Shown here piece by piece: positions 35,920-45,616 of a stretch of DNA of 64,000 nt. The stretch's first letter is position 1; each line of letters opens with the position of its first letter. The notes below the pieces were generated by a model, which saw only the letters and a list, made by a program, of their open reading frames with translations, made no database searches and had not been told where the DNA came from. The translations under genes and the position numbers were made by a program. The stretch comes from Streptomyces asiaticus (GTDB taxonomy: Bacteria > Actinomycetota > Actinomycetes > Streptomycetales > Streptomycetaceae), in NCBI RefSeq assembly GCF_018138715.1, contig NZ_JAGSHX010000006.1:7626001-7690000 (forward strand). Direction: 5' to 3'.

Positions 35920-37464
35920 CTACCGGTAGTTCGTTAAATCCGGCGGTAGAGGTCAATGCCGTGTCCGGTGGTGACCGCGTCGATCAGGGCCTGGAGCTCG
36001 GAGGGTGGGTCCCTGTCCGTCCAGGCTCGCCACCATCGGGTGAGGGTGGTGGCGGGGGTGAGCCAGGAACGGATGGCTCGTAAGGCCCTGGGCCAACAAG
36101 GCGGTTGGGGCTGGCGGGACGGGGCCGGTCCCCCTCTCTGGCCCCTTGTCGGGGCACGGGTCCGGCCCGGTGGTATCCAGGGGCCCCGGTGGGGCGAACC
36201 ACTGGTCCCAGCAGAAGGAGAAGGCGCAGTTGACCAGAATCTGGTGGCGGCGGATGGCGCGGTCGGAGCGGACTTGGAAGTCGGCCCAGCCGAGTTCGTC
36301 CTTGACTTGCTTGTAGCTCTGCTCAATCCACGGCCGCAGGCCGTAGAGGCGGACGATCTCGGCGAGGCCGGCCGGCGGGTGCGGGCCGGTGGCGGCGTGG
36401 GGTGCGTCGGGGTGAGGCAGTTTGGTGGCCAGGTACCAGGTGGCCTTCTCCGGCAGGCTGGCTGGGTCGGTGGTGGCCACGACCAGTCGGCAGGGTGAGT
36501 CGGGTCCGTATCCGCCCAGGCGGGCATCGGCGGCCCACCAGGTCTCGGTGTGCCCGTCACGGAAGTGACGCTCCACGGGCGTCCAGTCGCCTGGACGCCT
36601 GGCATCGCGCCAGGTCAGGGCGTGGGCCGCTTCGATGGGAGTGTGCGGCTGGTCTGCCGGAGCCCAGGTGCCACGGTGCGGCTTGAGCGCGACCACGTAG
36701 GCCAGGCCGGCCTGGCGCAGTGCGAGGTACCAGGTGTCGCTGACTTAAGTAGGCGCAGTCGGCGACCACCGCGCGGCAGTCGAAGCCCGCCTCCTTCCCG
36801 CGGGCCGCGAGGTGGGCGGCCGGCTGCGGTTTGGTGCGGAAGGCCGGGTCGGAGCGGCCGCGGGCGAAGTGGTGGGCGGGGGTGTAGGGAGTCGTGTGCA
36901 GCGGGTAGTACACGCGGCCGTCGGTCCACACCGTGGTCACCGTGACGATGCCGTTGTCCGTCTTGCCCAGCCGGCCCAGCCACTGCCTGCCCACGTGCGC
37001 GGTCGCCGTGCCGTCCTTGCGGTCCCCGGAGTCGTCGATCACGATGACCCCGCCGTCGTGCGGAGCCGTCGTCGACTGCTCGCGCAGCAGTTCAAGCCGC
37101 CGGTCGTTGACCTGCTCGGCCTCCCAGGGCGATTCGGACAGGAAGAACTGCAGCCGCTGCACCGCCGGCATCCCCGCACCGGCCACCGGCTCCGCCCCGG
37201 CCAGACAGGTGATCGACTTGTTCCGCTCCCGTGGCGCCAGCAGTCCGGTCAGGTACTCGCGAAACCCTCGCCGCTGGGCCAGGCTGAAGAAGAGGTCGTC
37301 GAACCGGGCCGCGTAGTCCTCCAACGGCCCCGGCGCAGGCGGACACGGACGGCGAGCGGTCATCTTCAGCCCCCAGCAAGGCAATTGACTCCTACCACCG
37401 GCCTACGACCAACCCGACCAGCCGTCAACCCACACCACTGCCGGATTTAACGAACTACCGGTAG
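35920..37464 (-). mobile_element. IS701-family insertion sequence, degenerate
   Basis: 1545 bp with perfect inverted repeats of at least 24 bp: CTACCGGTAGTTCGTTAAAT plus CCGG at 35920-35943, mirrored at 37441-37464. It starts two bases after the IS4 target repeat, so the IS4 element landed at its very edge. Its transposase is frameshifted. Clear 4-bp duplications are not seen. Confidence 0.9.
35934..37363 (-). pseudogene. IS701-family transposase, frameshifted
   Basis: ATG 37363. Frame 1: LEDYAARFDDLFFSLAQRRG, FLSESPWEAEQV, VIVIDDSGDRKDG (first catalytic Asp) and AVVADCAYL (second). A shift near 36745 is followed by frame 2: ALKPHRGTWAPADQP, WIEQSYKQVKDELGWADFQV (catalytic Glu) and HQILVNCAFSFCWDQWF. 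Near 36110 it shifts again to end TRWWRAWTDRDPPSELQALI at 35934. Two shifts make it non-functional. Confidence 0.88.
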
Positions 37465-37485
37465 GGCGTGTTTCGAAAGTGCTGG

Positions 37486-37568
37486 TCACAGCCATTCGTT
37501 GATGGCCGCGACCAGCACTGTCGCCTCATAGCGGACGGCGAGCTTGTCGTACCTCGTCGCCACCGCGA
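37486..37568 (-). pseudogene. IS5-type transposase, last 27 codons
   Basis: Reads FAVATRYDKLAVRYEATVLV then AAINEWL and stops. KLA-RYEATV---A---WL is the typical end of IS5-group transposases with Y-R-YD-LA. The GGGCGTGTTTCGAAAG beside it (37464-37479) looks like the terminal repeat of such an element. Confidence 0.7.
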
Positions 37569-37708
37569 AGAATGGCCGCATCACGGCCTGCCGATTCCCG
37601 GGGCCTCAGCAGGCCGAGTGCCCCGCGACGTTAAAGGCCAAGCTCAGGAAGAAGGGAGCTCAGACCTCGCAGTGCAGCTACCTGGAAGTCACGCAGCTGG
37701 CTCCGGGG

Positions 37709-38956
37709 CTACTGGTGCCGTGGGAGAGCCTGTGCCTTCTGCGCCGAAAGAGTCTTGTAGACGGTACCGGCGAGGTCGGGCAGCGTGTCCCCTTCGCCAA
37801 CGGCGCTGTTGACAGCAAGGGCGATGATCATGCCAGTCTTCGGGAAGTACATGTGCAGCACCCGGTTTCCAAAAGTGGCCCCCTCATAGGCCCAGACCGT
37901 CCCGGCCACAGGATGGACGAACTTCACGACACCGAGCCCGAAACCGATGGGATCGTCGGCCGTGACGCTCTTGATGGGCTTACTCGTCTTCGCCGAGACC
38001 AGGGACTCCAGCTCGCGCTGCTGCGCTGAGGGCAGCAGTCGACCGCTGTACAGCGCCCTGTCCCAAGCCGTCATGTCTCTCAGTGAACTCACCAGGCCAC
38101 CCGCCCCCTGCGCCCAGGACAGGCGGAGCCGAGGAAGTGACTTGTTGAGATGCTTCGGCAGGACGGAATGGGTGGAGTACGGCGTCGGCATGCGCGAGGC
38201 CGTGTCCGGAGGGCAGTCCGGGGGGAGGCAGGTGTCGTTCATTCCGAGAGGTTCGATGATGCGCTCGGCGAGCCGCTCATGGTAAGTATCGTGCGACGCT
38301 CGTTCGACAATCATCTGCGCGAGGAGGTAGTTCGTATTCGAGTAATCGTACTTCGCGGGACCCAGTGGCAGGCCCTCCACATAGGACATCAGGCGCTCCA
38401 GCGTGAAGCGCGTGGAGGGATTGGCGTCGAAATCCTTCAGGAACGCATTCTGCTCGGTGTAGCTGGGGATGCCGCTGGTCATCGACAGCAGTTGCTTGAT
38501 GGTGACATCGCGCCACGCCGGATACTGGGGAAGCCACTTTCCCAGCTTGTCCCATATGGACAGCTTTCCTTCGGCCTCCAGTTGAAGCAGCAGCACGGAC
38601 GTGAACGCCTTGGTGTTGCTGCCTATCTGCCACAGCGCCTTGCTGTTCACCGGTCGACCACCGCCGTAGCGGGACGTCCCCGCATCGACCGAGATATCAG
38701 GTCGCTGATCGGCATAGGTCACCCGAAGGGAGACCGCTGAGAAATGATCCTTAGTGCCCTGAGCGTCCAGATATTTCTCGAGGTCACTTCGCAGTGACGC
38801 GGTGGCACTGCGAACGGATGGCTCCACCACTGCGTGCGCGACGGCCGGCCCACTTCCCGACACCATCATCCCCGAAACAATCGCCGCGGTGACCGTCGCC
38901 AGGGCCACGAGGCGCTCCCCTTGCTGACCACCCCGCCGACGAAGCCTGTACCTCAC
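37709..38956 (-). CDS. Secreted serine hydrolase (beta-lactamase/DD-peptidase-like)
   Basis: 415 residues from GTG 38956 (GGAGG upstream). A long signal peptide (RRRGGQQGERLVALATVTAA, small residues near 40) is followed by a class C-type fold. SxxK is in QIGSNTKAFTSVLLL, the Y-x-N equivalent in YDYSNTNYLLAQMI, and GLVSSLRDMTAWDRAL and GFGLGVVKFVHPVAGTVWAY follow; the last replaces the usual H-x-G near the active site. It resembles the D-aminopeptidase/esterase EstB group. Substrate unknown; it acts outside the cell. It stands alone between IS debris. Confidence 0.92.
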   Translation of the reverse strand: MRYRLRRRGGQQGERLVALATVTAAIVSGMMVSGSGPAVAHAVVEPSVRSATASLRSDLEKYLDAQGTKDHFSAVSLRVTYADQRPDISVDAGTSRYGGGRPVNSKALWQIGSNTKAFTSVLLLQLEAEGKLSIWDKLGKWLPQYPAWRDVTIKQLLSMTSGIPSYTEQNAFLKDFDANPSTRFTLERLMSYVEGLPLGPAKYDYSNTNYLLAQMIVERASHDTYHERLAERIIEPLGMNDTCLPPDCPPDTASRMPTPYSTHSVLPKHLNKSLPRLRLSWAQGAGGLVSSLRDMTAWDRALYSGRLLPSAQQRELESLVSAKTSKPIKSVTADDPIGFGLGVVKFVHPVAGTVWAYEGATFGNRVLHMYFPKTGMIIALAVNSAVGEGDTLPDLAGTVYKTLSAQKAQALPRHQ

Positions 38957-39289
38957 TGTCGCTATTCCTCCATCGAATCGAACAGAACTGGGAACGACGA
39001 TCACGCTACGCAGTGGAGGCACGGCAGGTAATGGGGGTAACCCCCGCTTGGTAGTGGTGCTGACCCCCTGAGTGAGGCCAAGTACAGCTTCGAAGGCAGC
39101 CATCTGCCCGTCGGAAGAGGAGAGACCGCGACGGTCATTGACTCATCGCTGAGGTGCGACAACTGACTCCTCAGAAGACATAGAGCCCTTTAGCTCTGAT
39201 GGATCTCGTGTTTCAGGAACGGGCCCTACCCCTTGAGCGTGGACACCCTGATCATTGGATCGTGATGATCCATAGGACAGGAGTGCCCG

Positions 39290-39578
39290 TTGGGGACGTC
39301 GAAGTACTCGCCTGAGTTCCGGGCCGATGCCGTCGCGCTGTACCACGCCAGCTCCGGGTGGGACGTATGCGTCGGTGGCCAAGGACGTGGGCGTCAACCA
39401 CGAGACGCTGCGCACGTGGGTGCGGGACGCCGATCAGGCCGCCCGGCCTGAGGCCGTGGAGGCCTCCGCGATGGAGAAGGAGAACCGTCAGCTGCGGGCG
39501 TGGGTGAAGGAACTCGAGCTCGAGCGGGAGATCCTGCGGAGGGCCGCGAAGTATTTTGCGGCCGAGACCAGCTGGTGA
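39290..39578 (+). pseudogene. IS3 OrfA (HTH protein), frameshifted
   Basis: TTG 39290 with GGAG upstream opens MGTSKYSPEFRADAVALYHA, then one extra base in the GGGTGGG run near 39360 shifts the frame; the true protein continues TYASVAKDVGVNHETLRTWV and KELELEREILRRAAKYFA, the HTH and leucine-zipper of IS3 OrfA. It ends in GTGA overlapping OrfB. The shift would stop normal OrfA and OrfAB synthesis. Confidence 0.85.
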
Positions 39579-40477
39579 GCAGCCGCTTCCAGTTCGTCGA
39601 CGATCACCGTGGCGCCTTCGGCGTCAAGCGGCTGTGCCGGATGCTGCAGGTCTCTCGTTCCGGCTTCTACCGACACCTGGCCGGCGCGCAAGCGCGGGCC
39701 GACCGGGCACGGGCCGATGCCGAGCTCGCTGAGCGCATCACCGAAATCCACCAGGAATCCGACGGCACCTACGGGGCCCCGCGCATCACCGCCGAGCTCC
39801 GGGACGGCGGCGAGCGGATCAATCACCAGCGGGTGGCACGCGTCATGAGGAGGTTCACCATCGTCGGGCTCCACCTGCGCAAGAAGGCCCGCACCACCAT
39901 CCCCGAACCTTCTGCGACGCCGGTGCCGGACCTCCTGCAGCGCGACTTCACCGCGACCACGCCGAACACTCGCTACGTGGGCGACATAACCTACCTGCCG
40001 GTGGGCAATGGCCAATTCCTTTATCTGGCAACGGTGTTGGACCTGTCCTCAAGACGACTGGCGGGCTGGTCGATCGCCGGCCACATGCGCACCGAGCTGG
40101 TCACCGACGCGCTCAAGGCCGCGGCCGCGGCCGCGGCCCGGGGTGCCGACGGCCTGCGCGGGGCGATCTTCCACAGCGACAACGGGTCGCAATACGTCTC
40201 GAAGGAGTTCGCCCAGGTCTGCGGCGAGCTCGGCGTGATCAGATCACGCGGCGCGGTGGGCACGAGCGCGGACAACGCCGCCGCAGAATCGCTGAACGCG
40301 ACCATGAAAAGAGAGATGCTCCAGGGGAGAAAACGGTGGAACGGGGCCCGCGAGGCCCGGCTCGCGGTCTTCCGATGGGCGACTCGCTACAACACCAGAC
40401 GAAGGCACTCCCGCCTCGGCCAGATCAGCCCGATCACTTACGAACAGCGATCAACTACGCTGACCACCGCCGCATAA
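39575..40477 (+). CDS. IS3 OrfB (rve transposase)
   Basis: 300 residues if started at the GTG overlapping the orfA stop. In IS3 elements it is normally made as an OrfAB fusion by -1 frameshifting, and its frame here is indeed -1 to orfA. FGVKRLCRMLQVSRSGFYRH is the HTH-21 region. DDE core: Asp in YVGDITYLPVGNG, Asp in IFHSDNGSQYVSKEF, Glu in NAAAESLNATMKREM. The catalytic frame is intact. Confidence 0.92.
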   Translation: MSSRFQFVDDHRGAFGVKRLCRMLQVSRSGFYRHLAGAQARADRARADAELAERITEIHQESDGTYGAPRITAELRDGGERINHQRVARVMRRFTIVGLHLRKKARTTIPEPSATPVPDLLQRDFTATTPNTRYVGDITYLPVGNGQFLYLATVLDLSSRRLAGWSIAGHMRTELVTDALKAAAAAAARGADGLRGAIFHSDNGSQYVSKEFAQVCGELGVIRSRGAVGTSADNAAAESLNATMKREMLQGRKRWNGAREARLAVFRWATRYNTRRRHSRLGQISPITYEQRSTTLTTAA

Positions 40478-40557
40478 CAACCGGTGTCCACGATCAAGGG
40501 TGAAGCCCCGGGGTCAAACCCACCAGCAGCGTCACCACGTCACATCCTCACTGTCAG

Positions 40558-40671
40558 GTGTCGACAAGTACTTGGCGGACTACTCAACGAGTACCACACC
40601 ATGCCACTCCGACTGCCTCACCATCCACAGGAAACGCCCAGCTCAGCAGCCTGATCGGCACCCTTCAGGCT
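40558..40671 (+). mobile_element. Solo end of the rve element seen at 13892
   Basis: [20 protein letters not shown] then ETPSSAA and stop is the C-terminus of the transposase at 13913-15031. It is followed by CTGATCGG and ACCCTTCA, the element's end, with eight bases missing relative to the full copy. Only about 110 bp remain. Confidence 0.85.
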
Positions 40672-40733
40672 CGCGGTACGGGTGATTCCGGCGGAGCCGG
40701 ATGTCGGCCGCCGCCTGCGGAGGCCGAGCCGGG

Positions 40734-40764
40734 CTCCAGGAACCCATGGAACGGATTCCTGGAG
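40734..40764. terminator. Strong hairpin in an IS-remnant spacer
   Basis: CTCCAGGAA (40734-40742) and TTCCTGGAG (40756-40764) give a perfect 9-bp stem with a 13-base loop, without a T-tract. It lies in the long gap before the helicase gene and may be part of an IS end rather than a host terminator. Confidence 0.35.
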
Positions 40765-40809
40765 TCCGGCTGCGTTGACCCGACCGGTAACGGGTGCAGC
40801 GGGCTGGCC

Positions 40810-40935
40810 TTGATCACCTGCTGATCTTGAACGAAGCTCACGCTCGACGGATGCTCGACACGTGCGCCTGTCACTGCAACTGGAACGGGATCAGAAGCGT
40901 TCCGTCGATGACCGCCACGAAGCGGGGGAAGTAGT
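40810..40935 (+). pseudogene. rve transposase C-terminal scrap
   Basis: Reads DHLLILNEAHARRMLDTCAC then HCNWNGIRSVPSMTATKRGK. ILNE-H-RR-L--Y--HYN-HRPHQ is the usual end of IS481-like rve transposases. Cys replaces Tyr twice and the HRPH motif is lost. Apart from this, 40940-41125 is a non-coding leader of the helicase gene. Confidence 0.5.
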
Positions 40936-41125
40936 GGGCAGACGGCCGACTGAGGCCGGGACTGCCGGGACGCGATCTCGGGACGCGGGGCTGTCACTTC
41001 GTGTTAGCCTCATGCTTTTGCGTGCTCGTGACGGTTGGCGATCCTGCCTGTCCGGTTCCTTTTGTTCGTCGACTGCTCATTCCTACCGGGTCTTCCTCGG
41101 TACGTTCGCATGCGGAAGGCTCTTC

Positions 41126-42541
41126 ATGAATCACCCTGACCTCCCCGGCACCTCGCGCAGCGATCCCGCCCCGCTCATGGCCACTGCGCCAACGGTGCCT
41201 CCGGTCGCTTCCTTCGCCAGCCTGGAACTACCAGCCGAGGTGCTGCGAACGCTCAGCGAACTCGGTGTGCGCGAGCCCTTCCCGATCCAAGCAGCAACCC
41301 TGCCCAACGCCCTCGCGGGACGCGATGTCCTGGGGCGCGGGCGCACCGGATCGGGCAAGACGCTCGCTTTCGGCCTACCGCTGCTCGCACGGATGGCTGG
41401 GCGGCGCGCGGAACCGAAGCAGCCCCTGGCTCTGATCCTGGTGCCTACCCGGGAGCTGGCCCAACAGGTCACCGAGGCGCTTGCGCCGTACGCAGAGGCA
41501 CTGCGGCTGCGGATGGCCACGGTCGTCGGCGGCATGTCGATCGGCCGGCAGGCCGCTGCGCTGCGCGATGGAGCCGAGGTGGTCGTCGCCACCCCCGGCC
41601 GTCTGCACGACCTCATCGAGCGCAGGGCCTGCCGCTTGGGACGGGTAGGGATCACTGTCCTCGACGAGGCCGACCAGATGTGCGACATGGGCTTCCTGCC
41701 GCAGGTGACCGAGGTGCTCGACCAGGTAGACCCCGACGGTCAGCGGTTGCTGTTCTCGGCCACTCTGGGCCGCGACGTCGACCACCTGGTCCGCCGCTAC
41801 CTCCACGATCCCGTCGTCCACTCGGTCGACATGTCCGCGGGCGCAGTCACGACGATGGACCACCATGTTCTGGTCGTCCACGGCCCCGACCGGTACGCCG
41901 TCACCACGGAGATCGCCGCTCGCGACGGCCGCGTACTGCTGTTCCTGGACACCAAGCACGCGGTTGACCAGCTCACCCGGCATCTGCGAGCCAGCGGAGT
42001 GCACGCCGCGGCCCTGCACAGCGGCAAGTCCCAGCCGCAGCGCACACGGGCCCTGGCGCAGTTCAAGAACGGCCGGGTCACCGCCCTGGTGGCGACCAAT
42101 GTCGCGGCCCGTGGCCTGCACGTCGACGACCTCGATCTCGTGGTCAACGTCGACCCGCCCACCGACCCCAAGGACTATGTGCACCGCGCGGGCCGTACCG
42201 CCCGGGCCGGTGAGTCCGGCCGCGTCGTCACGTTGGTGCTGGCGGGCCAGCGCCGCGAGATGAGCCGACTGATGGCAGAGGCCGGCATCGAGCCGACCAT
42301 CACCAAGGTACGCTCGGGCGAGGCGGAGCTGAGCCGGATCACCGGGGCCAAGGCCCCCTCCGGCACCCCGCTCGATGGCGGGTCGGCCGCGCCCCGGCCC
42401 AAGAACACCAACGCTCCCTTCCGCGGCCTGGGCACCAGCAAGGACACCTCCCGCGGCGCCGGCGGCAAGTCCCGAAAGGCTCGCGAGGCCCGCAAGCTCG
42501 CCGAAGCCCGCAAGGCGGCCCTGGTGCGGCGCGGCGGCTGA
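41126..42541 (+). CDS. DEAD-box ATP-dependent RNA helicase
   Basis: 471 residues. The Q motif (FASLELPAEVLRTL, PFPIQAATLP) precedes motif I GRGRTGSGKT, Ia PTRELAQQ, Ib TPGRL, II LDEADQM, III FSATL, IV VLLFLDTKHA, V ATNVAARGLHVDD and VI YVHRAGRTARAG. The C-terminal tail is basic (SRKAREARKLAEARKAAL), as in RNA-chaperone DEAD proteins. GGAAGG lies before the ATG at 41126. The leader of over 100 bases is pyrimidine-rich, suggesting 5'UTR control, as in cold-inducible helicases. It likely acts in ribosome assembly or mRNA turnover. Confidence 0.95.
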   Translation: MNHPDLPGTSRSDPAPLMATAPTVPPVASFASLELPAEVLRTLSELGVREPFPIQAATLPNALAGRDVLGRGRTGSGKTLAFGLPLLARMAGRRAEPKQPLALILVPTRELAQQVTEALAPYAEALRLRMATVVGGMSIGRQAAALRDGAEVVVATPGRLHDLIERRACRLGRVGITVLDEADQMCDMGFLPQVTEVLDQVDPDGQRLLFSATLGRDVDHLVRRYLHDPVVHSVDMSAGAVTTMDHHVLVVHGPDRYAVTTEIAARDGRVLLFLDTKHAVDQLTRHLRASGVHAAALHSGKSQPQRTRALAQFKNGRVTALVATNVAARGLHVDDLDLVVNVDPPTDPKDYVHRAGRTARAGESGRVVTLVLAGQRREMSRLMAEAGIEPTITKVRSGEAELSRITGAKAPSGTPLDGGSAAPRPKNTNAPFRGLGTSKDTSRGAGGKSRKAREARKLAEARKAALVRRGG

Positions 42542-42699
42542 GAGCCGTCGCCCTGATGGTCGAAAACTTCCGCCCCGGAGCGGAGAACCTCCAGCCCGGC
42601 CCGAAACCCTCCGGTGCATACACCTACGAGATGAACGCCCTCGTGGTGTGCTCGGCATGACAAGCTGTGCTTCCCACTGCTCGAACCCAGGAGGCCGCC

Positions 42700-42942
42700 A
42701 TGACCGCAGAGTCTGTATCCGAAGAAGGTTCGGAGCCGACTGACCCCGAGACGTCCGCTCTGGTGCCCGACAGCGACGGCCACTACGACCTGAAACGCAA
42801 GTTCAGGGAGGCCCTGGCGCGCAAGCGCAGTGTGCAGGCGGACGCCGCTGACCTCGCTGCGAACGTCGAGGCGTCGAAGGTCCGTAGGGCGAACGGCCCG
42901 GCTGCGAGCCAGCGGTCGTTCCGGCGCAAGAGCGGCGGCTGA
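42700..42942 (+). CDS. Small charged protein, DUF5302-like
   Basis: 80 residues. ATG 42700 has a perfect CAGGAGG site six bases away. GHYDLKRKFREALARKRSVQ and ANGPAASQRSFRRKSGG match the actinobacterial DUF5302 family, short soluble proteins of unknown role. The N-terminal 30 residues are acidic, the rest basic. A short frame (42556-42660, containing MVENFRPGAENLQPG) lies between it and the helicase and is not recognised as a gene. Confidence 0.85.
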   Translation: MTAESVSEEGSEPTDPETSALVPDSDGHYDLKRKFREALARKRSVQADAADLAANVEASKVRRANGPAASQRSFRRKSGG

Positions 42943-42956
42943 GTCAATGAGCTCTT

Positions 42957-43417
42957 TCAGCATTGCCGCTCCAGAGTGAGCACGGCCGCGGAGATTGACG
43001 ACATTCGATTCGGACTGCACCGGGACCTGCGGAAGATCCGCCACGACTTCAGCCGCGCGACGCCGCGCTCGACCGGTGCCCGTGCTGTGGACAGCGCTCG
43101 GTTTACGGTTTGCTGGGTCGGGGTGAGGCCACGACCCGGCGGGCGTCTGAGGGGTGTCGTCACCCACGGGCCAACTCCCATGTAGGCGCGGTCGGCGAGG
43201 ATGGGAACGCCCTGGCGTTCGCAGATCCGGATGATCCGGTGGCGCGGGCCGTAGCGAGATCGTGCGCGTGGCCGGGCCTAGTCGGCAAGATCCACAGCAG
43301 CCGCCGACCGGGTCGGTCACCATCTGCACGTTTACTCCGTGTCGGCGGTGCTTGTGGGAGAAGTCGGCCCGGCCGTCGCCGACCCGGTAGGCGTGGGCGG
43401 TGCCGACGGGGATTGCC
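42957..43417 (-). pseudogene. IS5-type transposase remnant
   Basis: ADFSHKHRRHGVNVQMVTDP is the -Y-GKHK-HG-N-Q segment of IS5-group DDE transposases. After frame changes the C-terminus reads VERGVARLKSWRIFRRSRCS then NRMSSISAAVLTLERQC, with the catalytic Glu, to the stop at 42957. The 5' end is cut by the element beginning at 43418. Confidence 0.8.
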
Positions 43418-44042
43418 CTTGCCGAGAACGTCATCCGTACAGGTCATGCGGCATGTTGGTACTCGTGGAGGATCCCGCCGAGTCGATCGTGTCGTCGTTT
43501 GTCGAGACGGCTGATCTGCTCAGGATCGTCGATCGGCGTCGGTAAGGCGTGCAGCGGTCTGGCGTTCGCGATGCCCTGGTGCGGCCGGTGTGCGTTGTAG
43601 AACTGCTCGAACTCGCGCAGGACGTGGAGCAAGTGTCGGTGGTTCCAGATCAGGGTGCGGTCCAGGAGTTCCCGTCGGCAGGTCTGCACCCACCGTTCCA
43701 TGAGCGAGTTCATCCTCGGCATCTGAACACCGCTGAGCACGACCTCGATCCCCGCATCCGCCAGAATGGCGTCGAGCAGGCCGGGGAACGGTGCAAGATG
43801 GTCTCGGGGCGGATCAGCAGCAGAAGGTGCCGCAGTCTGTCTTTGGGGAGGTGGTGGAGCAGGCCGGCGAGGGTGGCACGGTCGCTGTCGGTGAGGGTCG
43901 GCTTGCCGACCTGACGCTGTAGGACGAGCAGTTGGTGCCGGAGGACGAGGATCTCGATGTCCTTGTCTCGGTCGCTCATCGGCAGGAGGTGTAGGAACGC
44001 CAGGGCGTTGGTCGTGGCGAGGTAGGCCAGGGGCAGCAGCAC
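43418..44042 (-). pseudogene. rve element with internal deletion (relative of 32781-34032)
   Basis: The left end reads CTTGCCGAGAACGTCATCCG. GTG 44042 opens LLPLAYLATTNALAFLHLLP, DIEILVLRHQLLVLQRQVGK and runs to about residue 83 (LIRPETIL). It then jumps, near 43795, to the C-terminal part FPGLLDAILADAGIEVVLSG, MNSLMERWVQTCRRELLDRT and RRHDRLGGILHEYQHAA. About 140 codons with the first two catalytic Asp residues are gone. A non-autonomous derivative. Confidence 0.88.
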
Positions 44043-44129
44043 GACAGATCATGATGCCGCCCCGGCCCTTTGCGGGTGAAGGCACTTGGGCGAATGTCGA
44101 GGAGAACCGAAGATCCGTGATCAGGCTCC

Positions 44130-44660
44130 CGACCTGCGTGGATGATGTATCGGCACCCGCAAACTCCCCCGTCACCGGGTCGACCAGCATCACCCCACCG
44201 ACGATGTCCATCTGCCACAACTGCATCGGCCGATCCCGCTGCCAGCGCTTGTAATCCGACCGCTTCCGGCGCCTGGCCCCCGGCTCCACCAGGCCATGCC
44301 GGACCAGGATCCGATACACCGTCATCCGCGACGGCACCGGCGCCACTGCCCCCGACCAAACTCCAGCACATGAAGGATCCGCCGCGGACCCCACCGAGGA
44401 TGCTTACGCCGCAGCTCGCACACGGCCGCCTCCGCCTCGGCAGAGGCCTGATGCGGACACGACCCCGGCGTACGCGACCGGTCCGCCAGCCCGGCCAGTC
44501 CCGAGACGGCATACCGGGACTTCCAACCGCTGACCGTCTGCCGGGACACACCAAGCGACGCGGCGACTTCCGTCACCGCCGCACCCGCCAGCACAGCCCG
44601 GTATCTCTGCTCGACTACCCACAACTCCACCGGCGCCAATCCCGGCCTCCCCACACACGC
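44130..44660 (-). pseudogene. IS481-family transposase remnant
   Basis: N-terminal two HTH regions: VEQRYRAVLAGAAVTEVAAS, LGVSRQTVSGWKSRYAVSGL, ADRSRTPGSCPHQ and LRRKHPRWGPRRI. After a frameshift near 44340: SRMTVYRILVRHGLVEPGAR and YKRWQRDRPMQLWQMDIVGG (first catalytic Asp). It ends at VDPVTGEFAGAD. The rest of the DDE core is missing. Confidence 0.82.
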
Positions 44661-44697
44661 CGCCACGTCTCGGCCCCGGGCGCCAGCCGGTGCGATG

Positions 44698-45513
44698 TCA
44701 AGAAGACGCGTCGAGGGAGGCGAGCAGGGCCAGAGCATCGGCCGAGCGGGTGCCGGGCTCTGTGTGCAGGAGCATCATCTCCAGCCTGCTGGCCCCCACC
44801 ACCTGGAACTTCTCGACCAGGAGTTCCAGGGAACCGACCTGCGGATGCTGTATCCGGAACGTGGCCTCGGCCGCGGAACGCACATCGTGGCGCGCCCACA
44901 GCTGACGGAACCGGTCGCTCTTCAGGGACATCTCCCCGATCAGAGATTGGAGGCGCTCGTCGTCGGTCTGTGTACCGACCGTGGCGCGCAGGTGGGCCAC
45001 GGCGACGGCCGTGTAGTGCTCCCAGTCGGCGTGGTATTCCTGGAGTGCTTCGTCGGTGAAGAGGGCACGCAGCCGGTTCGTTCCGGGCGTGAGCTCCGGT
45101 GACAGTGCCTGGGCCAGTCGGTTGGCGGCCAGGACATCGCTGTACTGGTTGAAGACGAACGCGGGCACGTTGAGTGTCCGCAGGAGCATGTCGAGTCCCG
45201 AGGGCAGGCGCTCGTCGGGATGGTCAAGGCCGCGGCGCGGTTTCGGGGCGGTGAGTGACAGCAGGTAAGCCGTGCCCTCCGTGTCCAGCTGGAGGACCTG
45301 GGCGAGCGCCTCGAGTACCTGGGCCGAGGGGTTGCGGTCGCGGCCTTGCTCCAGGCGCAGGTAGTACTCGGCACTGATGCCGGCCAGCATGGCGACCTCC
45401 TCGCGGCGCAACCCGGTCACCCGGCGCAGCCCGTGTCCGGGTGACAGGCCCGCATCGGTGGGGGTGACCTGTTCGCGTCGTGCACGCAGGAAATCTCCGA
45501 GGGCGTTGTCCAC
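44698..45513 (-). CDS. XRE-family regulator with MmyB-like domain (second)
   Basis: 271 residues from the GTG at 45513. HTH block VTGLRREEVAMLAGISAEYY, LEQGRDRNPSAQVLEAL; MmyB-like domain AFVFNQYSDVLAANRLAQAL, ALFTDEALQEYHADWEHYTA and TFRIQHPQVGSLELLVEKFQ. It is divergent from an SDR gene at 45617 with about 100 bp between, and the SDR is followed by an esterase. It likely senses a hydrophobic molecule and controls these two genes. Confidence 0.93.
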   Translation of the reverse strand: MDNALGDFLRARREQVTPTDAGLSPGHGLRRVTGLRREEVAMLAGISAEYYLRLEQGRDRNPSAQVLEALAQVLQLDTEGTAYLLSLTAPKPRRGLDHPDERLPSGLDMLLRTLNVPAFVFNQYSDVLAANRLAQALSPELTPGTNRLRALFTDEALQEYHADWEHYTAVAVAHLRATVGTQTDDERLQSLIGEMSLKSDRFRQLWARHDVRSAAEATFRIQHPQVGSLELLVEKFQVVGASRLEMMLLHTEPGTRSADALALLASLDASS

Positions 45514-45616
45514 GATGGCAGGCTATGCGGTCGCAATCGTTTCTGGGTGTCCCTGTCACTACCAGGAACACGGGGGAACTGGCAGGGGCTCCTTGGCGCC
45601 GGTGAAGGTCCTTGGT

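Larger units (their letters stand above)
39230..40500 (+). mobile_element. IS3-family insertion sequence
   Basis: Inverted ends CCCTTGAGCGTGGACACC (39230-39247) and, reversed from 40483-40500, CCCTTGATCGTGGACACC: 17 of 18 match. It encodes two overlapping frames, orfA and orfB, as in IS3. No obvious 3-bp duplication. orfA has an extra base. Confidence 0.9.

Noticed and set aside
37544..37708. Possible gene reading GRITACRFPGPQQAECP on the plus strand
   Set aside because: It has no family match I know, no good ribosome site, overlaps the IS5 tail and runs into the antisense of the serine hydrolase.
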